From: Acanthochromis polyacanthus
Lineage: Eukaryota > Chordata > Actinopteri > Pomacentridae
Assembly (NCBI RefSeq): GCF_021347895.1
Contig: NC_067117.1
Location: forward strand, 32,184,067-32,248,066
Direction: 5' to 3'
Length of the DNA stretch: 64,000 nucleotides
The notes beneath the pieces are model-generated. The model was not told the DNA's origin, searched no databases, and saw only the letters and a list, made by a program, of their open reading frames with translations. A program made the translations under genes and the position numbers. How positions within the stretch are numbered: position 1 is the first letter of the stretch; every line of letters starts with the position of its first letter. Below, one piece after another: positions 37,145 through 50,134 of the stretch.

Positions 37145-38019
37145 GACTAACTCTCAGAATAGTAATCTGCTGCCCTCTTCCTGAAAGGAATATAAAAACA
37201 GCAGCTCTGTTGTATTTAACCCTCAGATGCATAAATAGTTCTAAAATGACCCGGTGAGGTGATTTCCTTGCAATGTCTTTGTAATGAAAAGTTTTCATCG
37301 TTTCATTTTCCAGCTATTGCTCAAAAGCATACTTTTGATATCATTCTGTTTGAATTTTTAACTGACCTTTTGTACTTTTAAAGAAATTGTCATGTTTGTA
37401 CTACTAATCCAATCTCTTTATCACTGATGAGGTGATGCAGTGATTTGCTTTTATTTTCTTATTATTGGTGATTTATTTTGCTGAAAAGCACTTTGGTTAG
37501 CCATAGACCCTTTTAAATGTGCTAAATAAATAAATCTGACATTGACATTAACATTTAAAGCTGCAGGCACTAAAACAACTCATTTGGAATGAGGCTAAAC
37601 CCAGGTGTAATATAGGGATGCTAGAAATAACAATCTGAGCAGTATGTTGAGCTGAAACCTGAAATATACATTCTGGGGACATATGAGACTTAATTAACTT
37701 ATATAAAAAGGGCTTTGATATGTGACCTTTAAGAAGACTCCAAATTGGCTCCCACTCACTTCAGTAGAAACTGTTCACCTGGTGCATGAGTCAGAGAAGT
37801 TTGGAGTTTGCAGACGTCCTTCTGCACACGTGCAAAGTGTTTCCTTGCTGGTTGGTCCGTAGACATTACATTTGGTTACACTTTCACAGCACTGAGGTGG
37901 CTTCACATATACAAAAAAAAAGCATTTTTAATGTCTCCATAAATGGCATCAGTGTTGTTTTTTTCTCTGCAGTGCTGCAAATGACCACTGAGAGAAAAGT
38001 AACTCAGAATCTTTATCCC
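37145..38019. other. Non-coding stretch, nothing recognised
   Basis: No gene or named repeat is seen. Confidence 0.4.
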
Positions 38020-38300
38020 CACAACTTAATTACATGCATGATTGCAAGACAAAATTAAAATTTATGGATTTAGATAACCCGCTTAAGTTGCAAACTTATT
38101 TCTGATGAGTCGTGTTGAGCTAATAATGCTGCATCAACTTAATGTTGTGTGTAATATAAACTCAAATTTTGACATTTTTCAACTTAAAACTAAATTGGAA
38201 CCAAAGGAAATCGTCTTTAACTTCATTTTTCTTCAACAGGAGTTAAACATTTTCAGGTCCTCTCTAGTGCACATGCACAATATATGACTGCTAAACCTGC
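38020..38300. repeat. Dispersed repeat R1, copy 2
   Basis: Gapped similarity to 25570-25860 (AAGTTGCAAACTTATTTCTG, GCATCAACTTAATGTTGTGT, CTTCATTTTTCTTCA). Confidence 0.5.
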
Positions 38301-39681
38301 AGCTAGAGGACGTGTAGACTGAATAAATATTAGACAAAGAGCATTTTGAGATGATTATCATGCTTTTTGAAAATAAATTCCACTAGAGCAATGAAATATT
38401 CTCAAATGTAATATTATGTATGAAGCCTTGAATGCATCTTTCTGATAAATGAACACAGAAACTGCTTTAATTTTAGATTTATTTAGCAGCATATATGATT
38501 AATTTCTATTTAAAATGTGAAAGTAACTTCTCCAAGCGTGTCAGACAGACAAAACAAAGACAGAAAGCTAAGATAAGTTCTTTATCAGGCAGAGAGACGA
38601 GCAGTAAGCCTGCACCACAGACAGGTATTTCTGAGCAAGACGCAGACAGACAGGAAATTGAGAGGCATCGAATCTGTCACACTGTAATCAGATTAGTCTG
38701 ATTATACAATGACATCATTAAATCCAGCACACACACACACCCCAGCACTCACACACACACTGAACCTACCAGACTGTGTGCGTGGATAACTCGGTGTGCC
38801 TGAAAATGTTGTGTTTATGTGTGTGTTTTTGTGTGTCTAAGCGCGAGTGTACTTTACCAGGCTGCCTGCTGGTTTTCATTTTCAGGATTGAAATAAAGCA
38901 TTCATAATGTGTGTGTGGGCAGCCCGACTGCTTCTTTTTATTCTTTTAATTTGTCTCGCCTGCTTTCCCTCAGCTCACTTTGTGTTCCTGCCGTTAAAGG
39001 GAGATTCCACTTTAAAACGGCAGCTTCAGTGCAAAATTAATGCATAGTTCTAACATTTTTGCAAAGAAGAGAGCGAGAAGTTTTGCAAACCTTTTTTTTA
39101 ATCACAACATGTCTTTTTAATACCAGAGTATACCTCCACAGTAAGCATTATTCAGGTTACCGTCAGCATACAATGGGCATCTCATCCCCGCTAGCCTAAA
39201 AAATAAACATTGCTATCAAGCATTAAGCTTCACAGACAATGAACTTAGGCGATCATCAGAGCTGCCGTGTAGAGACAGAGTTCATTTAGACGAGATGTGT
39301 CATAATCTGTCTGATTCAGAAGGGTGGAATAAGAAGAGAGATTAAAGGGTTAGCAAGGCAAACTGAGCCTAAAGCCAGAGTTTTCGGTGTCACGAAAGGT
39401 GGCTGTCTTTTCGGATCGCCATGGTAACTGATGCTGCACAACTAACCTGCTCTAGAATCGATTCTGTTCGGAGTTTGAGGTCTAAGTCTATATTACACTG
39501 CTGGTTTTGCAGCTAGTAGAACACATTAGAAAATGGTTCAGTCTATTGCTATTTAAACAAGAAAAGCAGTGCAGTACTCCGCCAAGGCTGCTCAGTTGTT
39601 GTATCATTTCCAACGGATGAAATCTTTTTTAAAAATTCATGGCAGAAATCACAGAGTTATAGAATGTGGTCATTTAATATA
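38301..39681. other. Non-coding stretch with short (CA)n
   Basis: A (CA)n-rich patch lies at about 38730-38762. Otherwise nothing is recognised. Confidence 0.4.
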
Positions 39682-39975
39682 CACTCAACAAAAATATAAA
39701 CGCAACACTTTTGTTTTTGCTCCCATTTTTTATGAGATGAACTCAAAGATCTAAAACTTTCTCCACATACACAATATCACCATTTCTCTCAAATATTGTT
39801 CACAAATCTGTCTAAATCTGTGATAGTGAGCACTTCTCCTTTGCTGAGGTAATCCATCCCACCTCACAGGTGTGCCATATCAAGATGCTGATTAGACACC
39901 ATGATTAGTGCACAGGTGTGCCTTAGACTGTCCACAATAAAAGGCCACTCTGAAAGGTGCAGTTTTGTTTTATTT
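39682..39975 (+). mobile_element. 5' end of another Tc1-like element (CACTCAACAAAAATATAAAC family)
   Basis: After TA it begins CACTCAACAAAAATATAAAC then GCAACACTTTTGTTTTTGCT, a well-known fish Tc1-type terminus, followed by the usual CACAGGTGTGCCATATCAAG and AATAAAAGGCCACTCTGAAA. It stops near 39975, where family C sequence begins; its right end is not seen. Confidence 0.75.
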
Positions 39976-39987
39976 GGGGGGTCCACT

Positions 39988-42900
39988 GACCAAGACTTAA
40001 AAATTGGTGCTACCAAATCCTACAGATGTCCTAACTTTTCTTGTTGTTGTTTCTTGTTTCTTGTTTTAATAGAGGTCTTTCTTTGCATATTGATCACTTA
40101 CAAACTCATGACCCACAAAGGTTTTGGAATGAAATTAACAAATTGGGCCCCAAGAAGCTAAGGGAGATTCCCATGGAGATAAAACTAGAAAATGGTGAAT
40201 GTAGCCATGTCTTAGGAGATGTACTACAGAGATGGGAGAAGGATTTTGCAGATTTGTTTGCTGGGAGTAATGAACCATTTGATGATGTATTTCTGAAAGA
40301 AACAACGAGGCTGAAAGAATTATTGGAATGTCAAATGAAAGCTGATGATAATAACTGTAATATATTTTTGAATGGAAATTTTTCTGTAGAAGAGGTACAA
40401 AATGTAATAGATAGATGTAAATTGAAAAAAGCTACTGGAATTGATGAAATTTCCTATGAAGTCTTGAAGTCGCCGAGGTTATTCAATGTACTATATGAAC
40501 TATTTCAGTTTTGTTTTGACAGTGGCACCGTTCCTACACAGTGGCAGAAGTCTGTTATAAACCCTATTCCTACTAAAAATAACCCCAAGCTGCCTCTTAG
40601 CTATAGGGGTATAAGTCTAATTAGTTGTGTGTATAAGTTGTATTCATCAATTTTAAATCGCAGGCTTGAGAGGACAGGTGCGCTAGTGGATGAGCAAAAC
40701 GGATTCAGAAAATCTAGAGCTTGTATTGACCATATATTTGTAGTCAGTTCCTTGATACGAGCAAGAATTAAGGAGAATAGATCTACTTTTGCTTGTTTCA
40801 TTGACTTTAGAAAAGTATTTGATTCAATTAATAGAGAGCTTCTTCAATACAGGCTTTTAAAATCTGGTGTTAATGGAAAGTTCTATTTTGCCATCAAGTC
40901 TCTTTACCAGGCTCCTGTTGCTTGCGTTCAAGTTAATGAATTTAGAACAGGATGGTTTTCCCAACATTTCGGTGTGAAGCAAGGAGATGTCTTGTCACCA
41001 ACACTGTTTCAATTTATGTGAATGATTTAGCTGTTCAGATCAAGGCCTCTAACTTGGGAGTTAAAGTTAGTGATCATATCGTAGGGATATTGTTATATGC
41101 GGATGATGTACAGTAGTTCTGCTTGCCGAAAATGAAAAAACCGTGCAGAGTATGTTGAACACTGTAGAGGAGTGGTGCTGGAAATGGAGACTAGTGATAA
41201 ATCAAGATAAAACACAAATTGTACATTTCAGGAGAAAATCATTGGAGAAAAGTTCAGTTATTTTTAATTTTGGTCGAATAGTGCTGTCATCTATTGACCA
41301 GTATAAATATCTTGGGGTGACACTGGATGAACACATGACATTTAAGGAAGCTGTTAATGTTTTAGCTCAGTCAGCTGGCAGAGCTCTGGCATCTGTACTG
41401 AACAAAGTTAAGCACTGTGGTAATCTAGAATTCCATAGTTACACACAACTATACAATTCATGTGTCTGCCCGGTGTCTGACTTTGCTTCTGGTGTTTGGG
41501 GCTTCCGGTAATATACAAGTTGTAATACAGTGCATCTCAGAGCAATTCGATCATTTGTGGGAGTTCATAAATTTACTTCTGCGTTGGCCATTACTAGAAG
41601 TATGGGATGGGAACCCCCAAACATCAGACAGAAATGCCAAATGCTTCATCTTTGGAACAGACTGGTGAAGATGTCAAATCAGAGAATTACAAAAAATGTC
41701 TTTAATTGGGGCATCTCCAATCTTCACCCCTGGGCAAACAAGATAAAGTCTTTATTCCATTTGAATAATTAATCATTTATTTTTTATAATAGATTATCAT
41801 GTGACATCCAGGAGATGAGGAGTAATATGTTTCTAAGGTTTAGAGAAAAATGGTCTGTTGATATTTGGTATAAACCTAAGTTACAAACTTATTGCCTTAT
41901 AAAAGATAGGTACAGTGTGGAACCTTATGTTAAGTATAATTTAAGTAAAAAACAGAGATCCCTGTGTGCACAGTTACGCTCAGGAACCATCAGCTTTAGA
42001 GACTGGGAGGTTTAATGCTACTCTAGAGAAGGACAGACTGTGTTTGCTGTGTAATTTAGGTGAAGTTGAGAATGAGGTTCACTTTGTGTTTTACTGTCCT
42101 GTACATGAAGATGTAAGAGAGGTACTTTTCAGTAAGATGTCCTCTGTTTATTTTGACTTCTTTTAGTTGGATGACCATGAAAAACTAGAGGTATGTTTTA
42201 GAAGAGGAATTTTTTTCATGGCAGAATTTCTTGGCCAGACTTGGGATAAAAGGCAACATGTTTTGTTCAAGGATTGAGCAGCAGAATATTGTGTATTTTG
42301 GATGTATTCTGCTGCAATGCTGGTATATTGGTGTCTTGTAAACCCATGAGGGTTGGGCACACTTTTGTGCATGACACGAAAATAAAGAAATCAATCACTC
42401 ATTCACGTTCACTTCCGACCCCCTCTGTTTGCATAAAAGTAGTGTTGGAACACATCGTGGCACCAAACCCTCCAGAGCACAGTATTGTACTGCAGAAAGT
42501 AGTGTGTTGCTATAAATATGTAGAGGAAAAGGCAATTAACAACAGAAGAGAGACAGACCATCATAACACTGACAGAGAAATTGTGAAGAAAGTCAATGTG
42601 TCAGTGAGTACAGTTTTCTTCACCATCAAAAGGCTCAGAAACTGGAGGAAACTGACAGGAAGAGATCGAGCAGAGCCAAAGCCACAACAGAATCAGAAGA
42701 CAAGTTTCTGAGAGTCAAGAGCTTCAAGCACAGCTTAATAGTGGTTGCAGTAAGAAGTCTCAGTTTAACTGTGAAGAGAAGACCTGGAGTTGCAGGTTTG
42801 ATAGGTTTGCAGCAAGAAAGCCACTGCTAAGACATTAGAATAAGAAAACGAGGCTTGACTGGACCATGAAACACCATCAATGGACTACTGAAGAATGGAA

Positions 42901-43622
42901 GAAGGTATTATGGACTGATGGATCAAAATTTGAAGTCTTTGGTTCCTCATGCAGGATTTTTGTAGCCGTCAAGTAGGAGAAAGGATGGTTCCTCAGTGTG
43001 TGACATCAACTGGAAACATGATGGTCTGGGGCTGTTTTTCTGGATCCAGGGTCGGTGACTTGTACAGACTGAGAGGAACCCTGAACCTAAACATCTACCA
43101 CAGCATTCTGCAGCACCATGCAGTACCCTCTGGTATGTTCTAGTTGGTCAGAGGTTCATCCTACAGCAAGATAATGACCCAAAACATAAGTCCAAGCTAA
43201 ACCAGAACTACCTTAGGAAAAAAGAACAGATGGTGAGCTTGAAAACATGGAGTGTCAGCACAGTCTCCAGACTTAAACCACATGAAGCCGGTTTATGATG
43301 AACTGGAAGAAGAGTGAAAGCAAAGCAACCTACAAGTGTCACACATTTATGGGAACTTCTGCAACTGAGTTGGGAAGAACTTTCTGAACAATATTTGATT
43401 TCCATTGTGGAAAGAATGCCATGAGTGTGTTCAGTTGTTATATCTGCCAAAGGCGGTACTTAAATGAGTCAAAAGTTTAGAATTTATTTTGGTTTCTAAA
43501 TCGATTTTGATTTGTTTATTTGTTCTTTGCTTTCATTTCAGAGTAAAATGAGACATTAACATGCATAATTTACAATAAAAAACTGGAAAAATTGATAGTT
43601 CTAAAACTTTTGACTGGTAGTG
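39988..43622 (+). mobile_element. Degenerate Tc1-like element, family C, split by a LINE
   Basis: The left piece 39988-40043 (ATTGGTGCTACCAAATCCTA) and right piece about 42397-43622 (CCCCTCTGTTTGCATAAAAG onward) are contiguous in the family copy at 30521-31166. The right piece holds a badly decayed transposase (GNMMVWGCFSGS, then a QQDNDPKHKS-like second-Asp region near 43165-43195) and the terminus AACTTTTGACTGGTAGTG before TA. The left terminus is lost. Confidence 0.75.
40045..42395 (+). mobile_element. 5'-truncated LINE, reverse transcriptase plus C-terminal zinc region, frameshifted
   Basis: The frame 40041-41021 begins in the linker before RT and includes KKATGIDEISYEVLKSP, PLSYRGISLISCVYKLYSSI, LVDEQNGFRKSRACIDHIF and FACFIDFRKVFDSINRELL (first catalytic Asp region), then QGDVLSPTLF. 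A slip at about 41015 moves the frame; LLYADDVQ (catalytic YADD) follows near 41095, and a stop and slip lie just after it. Frame 41143-41511 has NQDKTQIVHF and QYKYLGVTLDEHMTF. Later pieces end with CLLCNLGEVENEVHFVFYCP (Cx2C...H...C), a C-terminal zinc-knuckle-like region. The 3' end is AATAAAGAAATCAATCA. The clade is not assigned (not L2- or RTE-like by eye). No endonuclease is left. Confidence 0.85.
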
Positions 43623-43624
43623 TA

Positions 43625-44345
43625 CACTGCAATATAAAGTCCTACACTTCTATGGAAACAGCACAGCCATGACTTGAAATGTCTTCTGTGCAGTTTAAAA
43701 TGGTTTTTGTTTTTTAAAAATTGTAAAATAAATTAAGAAATAAAAAAACATGCTTCACTACTTTACTAATTCTACATTTATGCCGTACCAGTCTCCTCTC
43801 TGCTCTGTGTAAACACAGCCTGCAGTTCAGTCCAGTTAAGCTGGAAAGTCCCTGAGTATTTGTCGTGCATCTGAGCAGCTGAGTCACTAAAACTTTACCG
43901 GTTGTGCCGAGGTGATGTTTATAGTTTTCTTTCTTTCTGTTCTACGGAATCTGGTTACTGGAAATGGTTCACCTCTGGCAAATGTTTATTTGAGACAGTG
44001 ATCTTGATGAAATATCGTCATTTTAGGCTAAGAATTGGATCCAACAAAACAATACCTACCAGACAAGTAGTTCAGTGATAGCAGAAAGAGTTTGAGTTCT
44101 TTTTTTCTTTAAAGACAGCATCCCTGTAGGTTAGGATTATTTCAGAGGGTTTATATAAAGTGCTCTTTTTTTTTTTACAAGTAAAACTCCTGCAGTTAAA
44201 GAGCGACTAGAGTCGTGTTTTTGCTAACCTGAGGAATAAATGAACAGTTTCTACTTTCCTTTTAGCTCTGTTTTTGGTCTCATCCAGCTTTGGGGAGAAA
44301 TCTCTCGTTTTGCAGCTGTTAAATACTTCGGCATGTCCAAATGAG
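43625..44345. other. Non-coding stretch, nothing recognised
   Basis: No repeat or coding sequence is recognised. Confidence 0.4.
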
Positions 44346-45482
44346 TTAATTCCGATTAACTGATTACAGACAAAATATCACATGAAAGAAAATAACACAT
44401 ATACATCTTTCTCAGTTCTCTAATTTCTGGCACACAAATAACACTGATGCACACTCCAGCCCAGTAGTTGGCGGTAATGAACCTAAAGTCTGTTTTCCAT
44501 CCATGGAGAAGATGCACAGGACGCACTGAGTGACGTCAGCGCACAAGAAAGTTTGGTGAACAGTGAAGGAAGACGAGACCGCATTGAGCTTGTTGGGCAG
44601 AAAGTTTTCTTTTGAAAATCTTCCCGATGTCAGCTTGGATAAGAGTGTGGTTGTATGCAAATTGGGCAACAATGAGTTTTCTTATCATCTCAATGCAAAT
44701 ATGTTGCTGCAAGCACAGACACTAGAGCTAAAGCTATATGTCCACAGGGCTGTTTGTCCTCACATAGTAATGCATCTGAATATTGCCCACTTGGTGAACG
44801 GGCCACTAGGTGATCACATGACTCCCTTAAAACCCAAACCTTCAGTCTGGTAGAAACATTGAACTAACATGGCGACTCAGTCACAAACTTTCTCTTTATT
44901 ATGAAAATATTTCAGCAAAAAAAATTTCTGAACGCATTTGAGGCGAGAAATACGCTGCTGAATCTGTCCTCGTTTTAGTTTAATAACGGCTAGTTTAGAT
45001 GTGTATTGAAAGTTTTGCAATGAGTCAGAGTAGAAATGAAACTACTTTATGCAAATGAGCTTCAGGGCGACGTGCCATGAAGGAACCAGCATGCAAGCGA
45101 TGCGTTTCACACAGATAACGAATGAGATGTAAGAAATTAGCTACGACAGCGCTGGTCCAGACAAACGGTGGAGCCATCCCATAATAGACCACTTTTCAAA
45201 ACATTTAAAGTGCTTGAGTTTGCAAAAAGTCTTAAAACATTGAATATATTTGCTATATTTGCACTTGCACTTCCAACAAATGGAAAGTGCAGATAAAAAT
45301 AAATGAAACTTAAACATTTTTGTTCAGTTCACATACGTCTGTTCATCGATTCAGCCGTCAACCAAAATTTGAATTGGAAAACTTTGCTTATTGTTTTAGA
45401 TACTGCTATTTGACAAAATATGCGATAAAATACAAAGCCTGTAATTAATTAGAGTAATTTTTTTTATCGCATCCCACCACTA
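44346..45482 (+). mobile_element. hAT-type non-autonomous element with BED finger relic (copy 3 of 3)
   Basis: It shares TTCTGGCACAC, ACTGATGCACACTCCAG and CAGTGAAGGAAGACGAGACC-like sequence with copy 2. Its translation (LDKSVVVCKLGNNEFSYH, then LNANMLL) is a shortened BED-like finger. The middle (about 44740-45130) is longer than in copy 2, suggesting a secondary insertion or a different deletion. The right end TCGCATCCCACCACTA fits the other copies. Confidence 0.6.
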
Positions 45483-45993
45483 GTTTGTTCACATAGAGAA
45501 GTGTGTCGTCAGTAGGATGTATGATAATGGTGAGTTGGAGTGTCTTTTCGCTTTCACTCCTGTACCTCTATTTGGGTTTTCTTCTATTCTTTCTACTTTT
45601 CCGTGTGATCTGCCTCAGCCCTCCCTGCCTCACGCCAGCGCCCCTCATCCTCTCTTCCTTCTCTTTGTTTACAACACAATCTCTTCTCGACAGAGGACAT
45701 TTTTAATAGTCTACTGCGTCTAGCCTCAAACGGCAGTCGGGGGAGGGGGAGGCGGTCGGGCGGGCGGGCGATTGAGCAAGGAAAAGACGAGTGTGGTGGA
45801 GGGAGGCGAGAGAGGGAGGGAGGGAGGGAGGTAAAGGTGGGGGGCAGACGGTGAGACAGACAGAGGGTGAGATAATGAGATAGAAAAGGGATGAGAGAGA
45901 GAGAGGTGGATTTGTTATTCTTGCAGGGTGTTGCACAGACAGACACAGACAGACATTACCTCACACAGCTGCTGCAGTGAGCGCAGAGGGTGA

Positions 45994-45994
<1 letters not shown>
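45483..45994. other. Spacer with G-rich purine patch
   Basis: The plus strand is G-rich at 45735-45870 (GGGGGAGGGGGAGGCGG, GGAGGGAGGGAGGGAGG), a G-quadruplex-capable patch. No gene is seen. Confidence 0.5.

Positions 45995-46079
<85 letters not shown>
45995..46079. repeat. (GT)n microsatellite
   Basis: A perfect run of GT of about 85 bp. Confidence 0.98.
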
Positions 46080-46081
<2 letters not shown>

Positions 46082-46249
46082 CCAGGTGGGAATCTGTTTA
46101 TAATATCCTGAAGCACAGATTTTTTAGTCAAATGTCAAGCTTTTATCACAGAGTGTTTTCTCACAGAGCAGTTCCAGTTCACTCCAACAACACAGGTTTT
46201 ATTTTCAAGCTTTTGTCCTTTTCTTTTCTATTTAATAGGATTTAAATTT

Positions 46250-46690
46250 TTAACCAGTTTTGTTACTTAAACCCCTTTTTCACTGCACTGGCTTCTTGTT
46301 CGCCAAAGGATAGAGTTCAAAATCTGACTCCTGGTCTACAAAGCACTGAATTGTTATCTCCATATGAAGCATCCAGAGCCGTCAGGTTATCAGGGACAGG
46401 TTTACTGTGTGTCCCAGAACCAGAACCAAGACCAGTGAAGCAGCATTCAGGCTGTTATGCTCCTCACCTGAGGAACAAACGTCCTGAACACCTGAAGTCT
46501 GCTCAGACTGTCGGCTGTTTTAGATCAGGCCTGAAAACCATTTAGTTTACTGCAGCTTTCCCTTTACATGCCCATTCTATTTTCTTAACTTTAAATGCAC
46601 TTTTATGATCTTAATGTCTACTTTTATGTTTTATTTCTATCTTTATTTCTATTTCTCTTCTTTACTTCTAATCAAGTTCATCCAGATTAG
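46250..46690 (+). mobile_element. LINE (L2/CR1-type) ORF2 C-terminal fragment and 3' UTR
   Basis: Degraded codons fit the last part of L2-type ORF2: a region like LV.KALN, then PYEASRAVRLSGTGLLCVPE and LKSAQTVGCFRSGLKT. It is followed by a T-rich 3' UTR. It is 5' truncated and dead. Confidence 0.65.
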
Positions 46691-46939
46691 TTTAAGCAGT
46701 ACTATTAAGTCAACTGGTTTAAAGTTAGATCCACTCCTGATTTCTTTCAAATGAACACTTTGCATCGCTGCAACTTCATTTTAACAAAACCAGAAGTTTG
46801 TACTTTTTCCAATTGAAATATTTACTGAACAAAAATATTTTTTTGTATGATCTTTCCTCTGTAATGCCACTTGGAACAAAACTTTGGTTGACTTGCAGCC
46901 AAAAATGTCAGGCCAGCAGCAGCTGGGCCTAGTTTAATG

Positions 46940-47890
46940 GAACTCTGTAGTTGTTTTGTATGTGTTCTTTCTCTCCCTCCTAATTAGGCTTGGCTCGGCA
47001 GGCAGGAGTGGCAACAGGTGTTTTCGATCCGCAATCATGATCAGTGGGCGTGGGGAGCAGCTGGAAATGCTCATCAGTTTTTCACCAGCTCCTTAATAAG
47101 CAGACGCTGCTTGCTTCTTGTTGCCGGATCGTAGCTAAGCGATAGCCACCGCTTCTCCTGTAATCACTTACTTGGTTACCTTTCCACAACTCATCCTTGC
47201 TCAATCCTGATGCATTCTCTGCTCCTCCCTCCAGTCTCTGGATCAGCCGCTCCCGTCTTCGTTGCTCCACGAATCATCTGTTTTACTCTGTTTGTAGTTT
47301 GAGGAGGCTCAGCTGAAGCGTTCCAGTACCCGGCGTCCTGTCTACACACCGATGATTGCCCAGCACCGGCTACCACACGGACTGCTGGCCGACTGCAGTT
47401 CTCCAGCATGCCCTGGAACCCAGTCTGAGCATCTAGAACCCCCTGTTGCTTGGTACTGAGAAAGACTGACTAGTTGTTTGATGAAGCTTACTGGTATTTA
47501 GAAAACCCGTGTATAAGTAACAAAGGGAGACTGATTGTAGCCTGAGCTAAGCACTTGAGAGAGTTGGTTAGGATGGGACATTTCTGTGAATGTTAATTCT
47601 TCGCCTTGTGTTTGACAAACTTTGAGAAATTATTCTTGAGGCCTGGCTAGTTTGTGTTAGCTGTTTATTCATGCATTGAGAGACTTTAGAGTTTAAAAGT
47701 TTTGCATTATGTATAGTCCGCCAAGCCACTAGTCGGTGCAACCTTCATTGTCTTTTAAGACTAAATACTTTCTATTTCTCACCCCATCTTGGGACTTGTA
47801 GTTAACATTAAAAGAACATTAAAACTCATTCATAAAATAACCTGTGGTCTGTCGTTTCCTGCACTTCAGCTTCTCCAGTATTCATAACAA
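46940..47890. mobile_element. Probable solo LTR, boundaries uncertain
   Basis: The region has LTR-like layout: a promoter-like TTAATAAGCAG near 47092, and a 3' part ending ACCTGTGGTCTGTCGTTTCC, TGCACTTC and CATAACA. The candidate ends are TGTAGTTG (about 46940) and CATAACA (about 47888), but I found no clear target duplication. It differs from the other two LTR families in the window. It has no coding capacity. Confidence 0.35.
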
Positions 47891-48080
47891 AAAATCTAAA
47901 GAAACTTGGCCGTCGTAACGCTGAAGAAGTAGTAAACCTCATTTTAGCACTTTGGCTGGAATTAGAATATCAGATTAAAGGTACAAAGTACAATTTCAAG
48001 TTGGTAGAATCGACAGAAGTAAACTTAAGTACTTTAACTGCAGCTCAAATACAGTTTTTACAGTGTAATAGATTTATATG

Positions 48081-48439
48081 CACTACCGTTGAAAAGTTTG
48101 GGGTCACTCAGATAATTTCATGTTTTACATGAAAACTCACACTTTCATTCATGCACTAACATAACTGCGCAAAGGTTTTCTGATCATCAATCAGCCTTTC
48201 AGCACCATTAGCTAACACATTGTAGCATTAGAACACAGGAGTGATGGTTGCTGGAAATGTTCCTCTGTACCCCTATGGAGATATTCCATTAAAAATCAGC
48301 TGTTTCCAGCTAGAAAAGTCATTTATCACATTAACAATGTCTGGACTGGATTTATGATTAATTTAATGTTGTCTTCATTGAACAACTAAAAAAAAAAAAA
48401 GGACATTTCTAAGTGACCCCAAACTTTTGAATGGTAGTG
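48081..48439. mobile_element. Tc1/mariner-type MITE, family M1, full-length copy
   Basis: It begins CACTACCGTTGAAAAGTTTG after TA and ends CCAAACTTTTGAATGGTAGTG (less its first base) before TA. Orientation is as at 4814. Confidence 0.88.
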
Positions 48440-49200
48440 TATATACATATTACTTTTCATCCTTCTATTGTAGCCATATTTTAGCTTTCTTGCTTATTTC
48501 AATAATGAACGATACTTATATGTTGCTTATGCATAAAACCTGTTTGATCACCCGGCTGCTCCCTGACATTATTCATGTTGGAGAATAAATGATGACCAAT
48601 GGCAGTGTCAGCACCATACACTGTAAAAATGTTTTTATAAGAACTGTGAAAAAATTTTGTCCAAAAATTGTAAAAATAGTAAAGACAACAGCAAATATCA
48701 TTTTTAAAAAATTACGTTGTAAAAGAGTGAATTACAGTTAACAAAAATACAGATTTTTGACGTGCACAGTTAACATGTAAGAATGATTTTAGTAGATATT
48801 AGCTGTAATTTACTAAATGGCGAAATTTGCACAATACCAGTTAGATTTCACATTTTCAAATCCTTGATATACATAAATGTTCTTTCAAATAATGGCAAAT
48901 ATCTGGAAAACAAGTGTAAAGTGTGTAATTTCATGGTCAAATGTTGCAAATGGTTTGTGATTAATATATATATATATGTGTGTATATATATATATATATA
49001 AACATAATTATACAACAACATTTTTTAAAAATATATGGCACTTTTCAGTCCTTAATATACATAGTTTTCTTTGAATTATCTGTAAAATAATGACTCTTGT
49101 GGACAAATTTCAATGCAGTAAAAATAGTGTAATTTTACAGTCAAATGCTGTTAAAGAACGAATTAGCAATAATAAAATGATAAACTAATTTGCAGTCTTT

Positions 49201-50029
49201 TGTAACCCGCATCTAATATACCTGGTGACTTTTATTTTTGCGGGTCCCCTTCCTGTGTCCCCCAAACACCTGACACCCTATATATCAGGAGTCACGGAGT
49301 TCACTTCCTCCTCCTCTGTCTCCGCTGTGGCTGTGGCATTGTGGATAGTCTCATTGTGTTGCACACAACTGCTGTTTTCTCCTCGAAAACATTACTTTAG
49401 ACCTCAACAATCGAGTCGGAAGCCTCGGAACGCATGCAAAACTCCCATTACAAACACACACGCTGAGACCGCTTAGCCGCTTCGGAGGCTACGCCACAAA
49501 CATTCCATCCTGAAGGTCAGGGTTTCTTTTAGAGGGACTGAGTCACCTCTACGTGTTCCCATCGTCTGTGAAACCTTCAATCACCATCCTTCATACAGTA
49601 TGGACTCTGGACATTCCTCACTCTAACTCCCCCCAAATCCTCAACCCATGGCGAGCTAGAACCCACTCTGGTAGGACTATGTTTTTTTGTCCCACCAAAC
49701 TCTTGGATTGAAACTCAAATCGAACTCTGGATTACTCATGGATCGTTGTTGCTGTGAACTTTGCATTGCATTTACAAACTAGATGGCAATGGACTATTTC
49801 TGTTAAATTATTTTGGGCTTCACTTTGTACTTACATTGGTTTGTTTTTGGTTATTGTGTGTTTTTTCCCCCTCTGTCTCATGTCTGTTTTAAAAACCAAC
49901 CTTCTAATACATATACCAAAAGGCAAATATTGACTCTTGTGCATCATTCACACCTTGGGCTCCTTAAAGAACGGTCTTCTGTTGCAGCTATTGTAGCCGT
50001 AGTCAACCGCCTAGCCCTAAAGCGTTACA
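49201..50029 (+). repeat. 5' LTR of the Ty3-type element (829 bp)
   Basis: It starts TGTAACCCGCATCTAATATA and ends AAAGCGTTACA. A TATATA box-like word at about 49279-49284 is a plausible promoter. The open frames within it (for example 49225-49476) occur identically in the 3' LTR and look fortuitous. Confidence 0.93.
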
Positions 50030-50052
50030 TCTGTGGTGAGCTAGCCAGGAGC
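50030..50052 (+). other. Candidate primer-binding site
   Basis: Just after the 5' LTR comes TCTG then TGGTGAGCTAGCCAGG. TGG is the expected first triplet complementary to a tRNA CCA end. The tRNA could not be assigned. Confidence 0.4.
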
Positions 50053-50134
50053 CCATTTTTGTGAATGTGTAATTGCTAATTTATTTCAAAAGAATGTTTT
50101 GATTTTTCGAATTTTGAAATTTTTGGGTTGAGAC

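Noticed and set aside
49225..49476. 83-codon frame in the 5' LTR, repeated in the 3' LTR
   Set aside because: LTR promoter/R-U5 sequence; its identity in both LTRs reflects their recent copying, not coding constraint.
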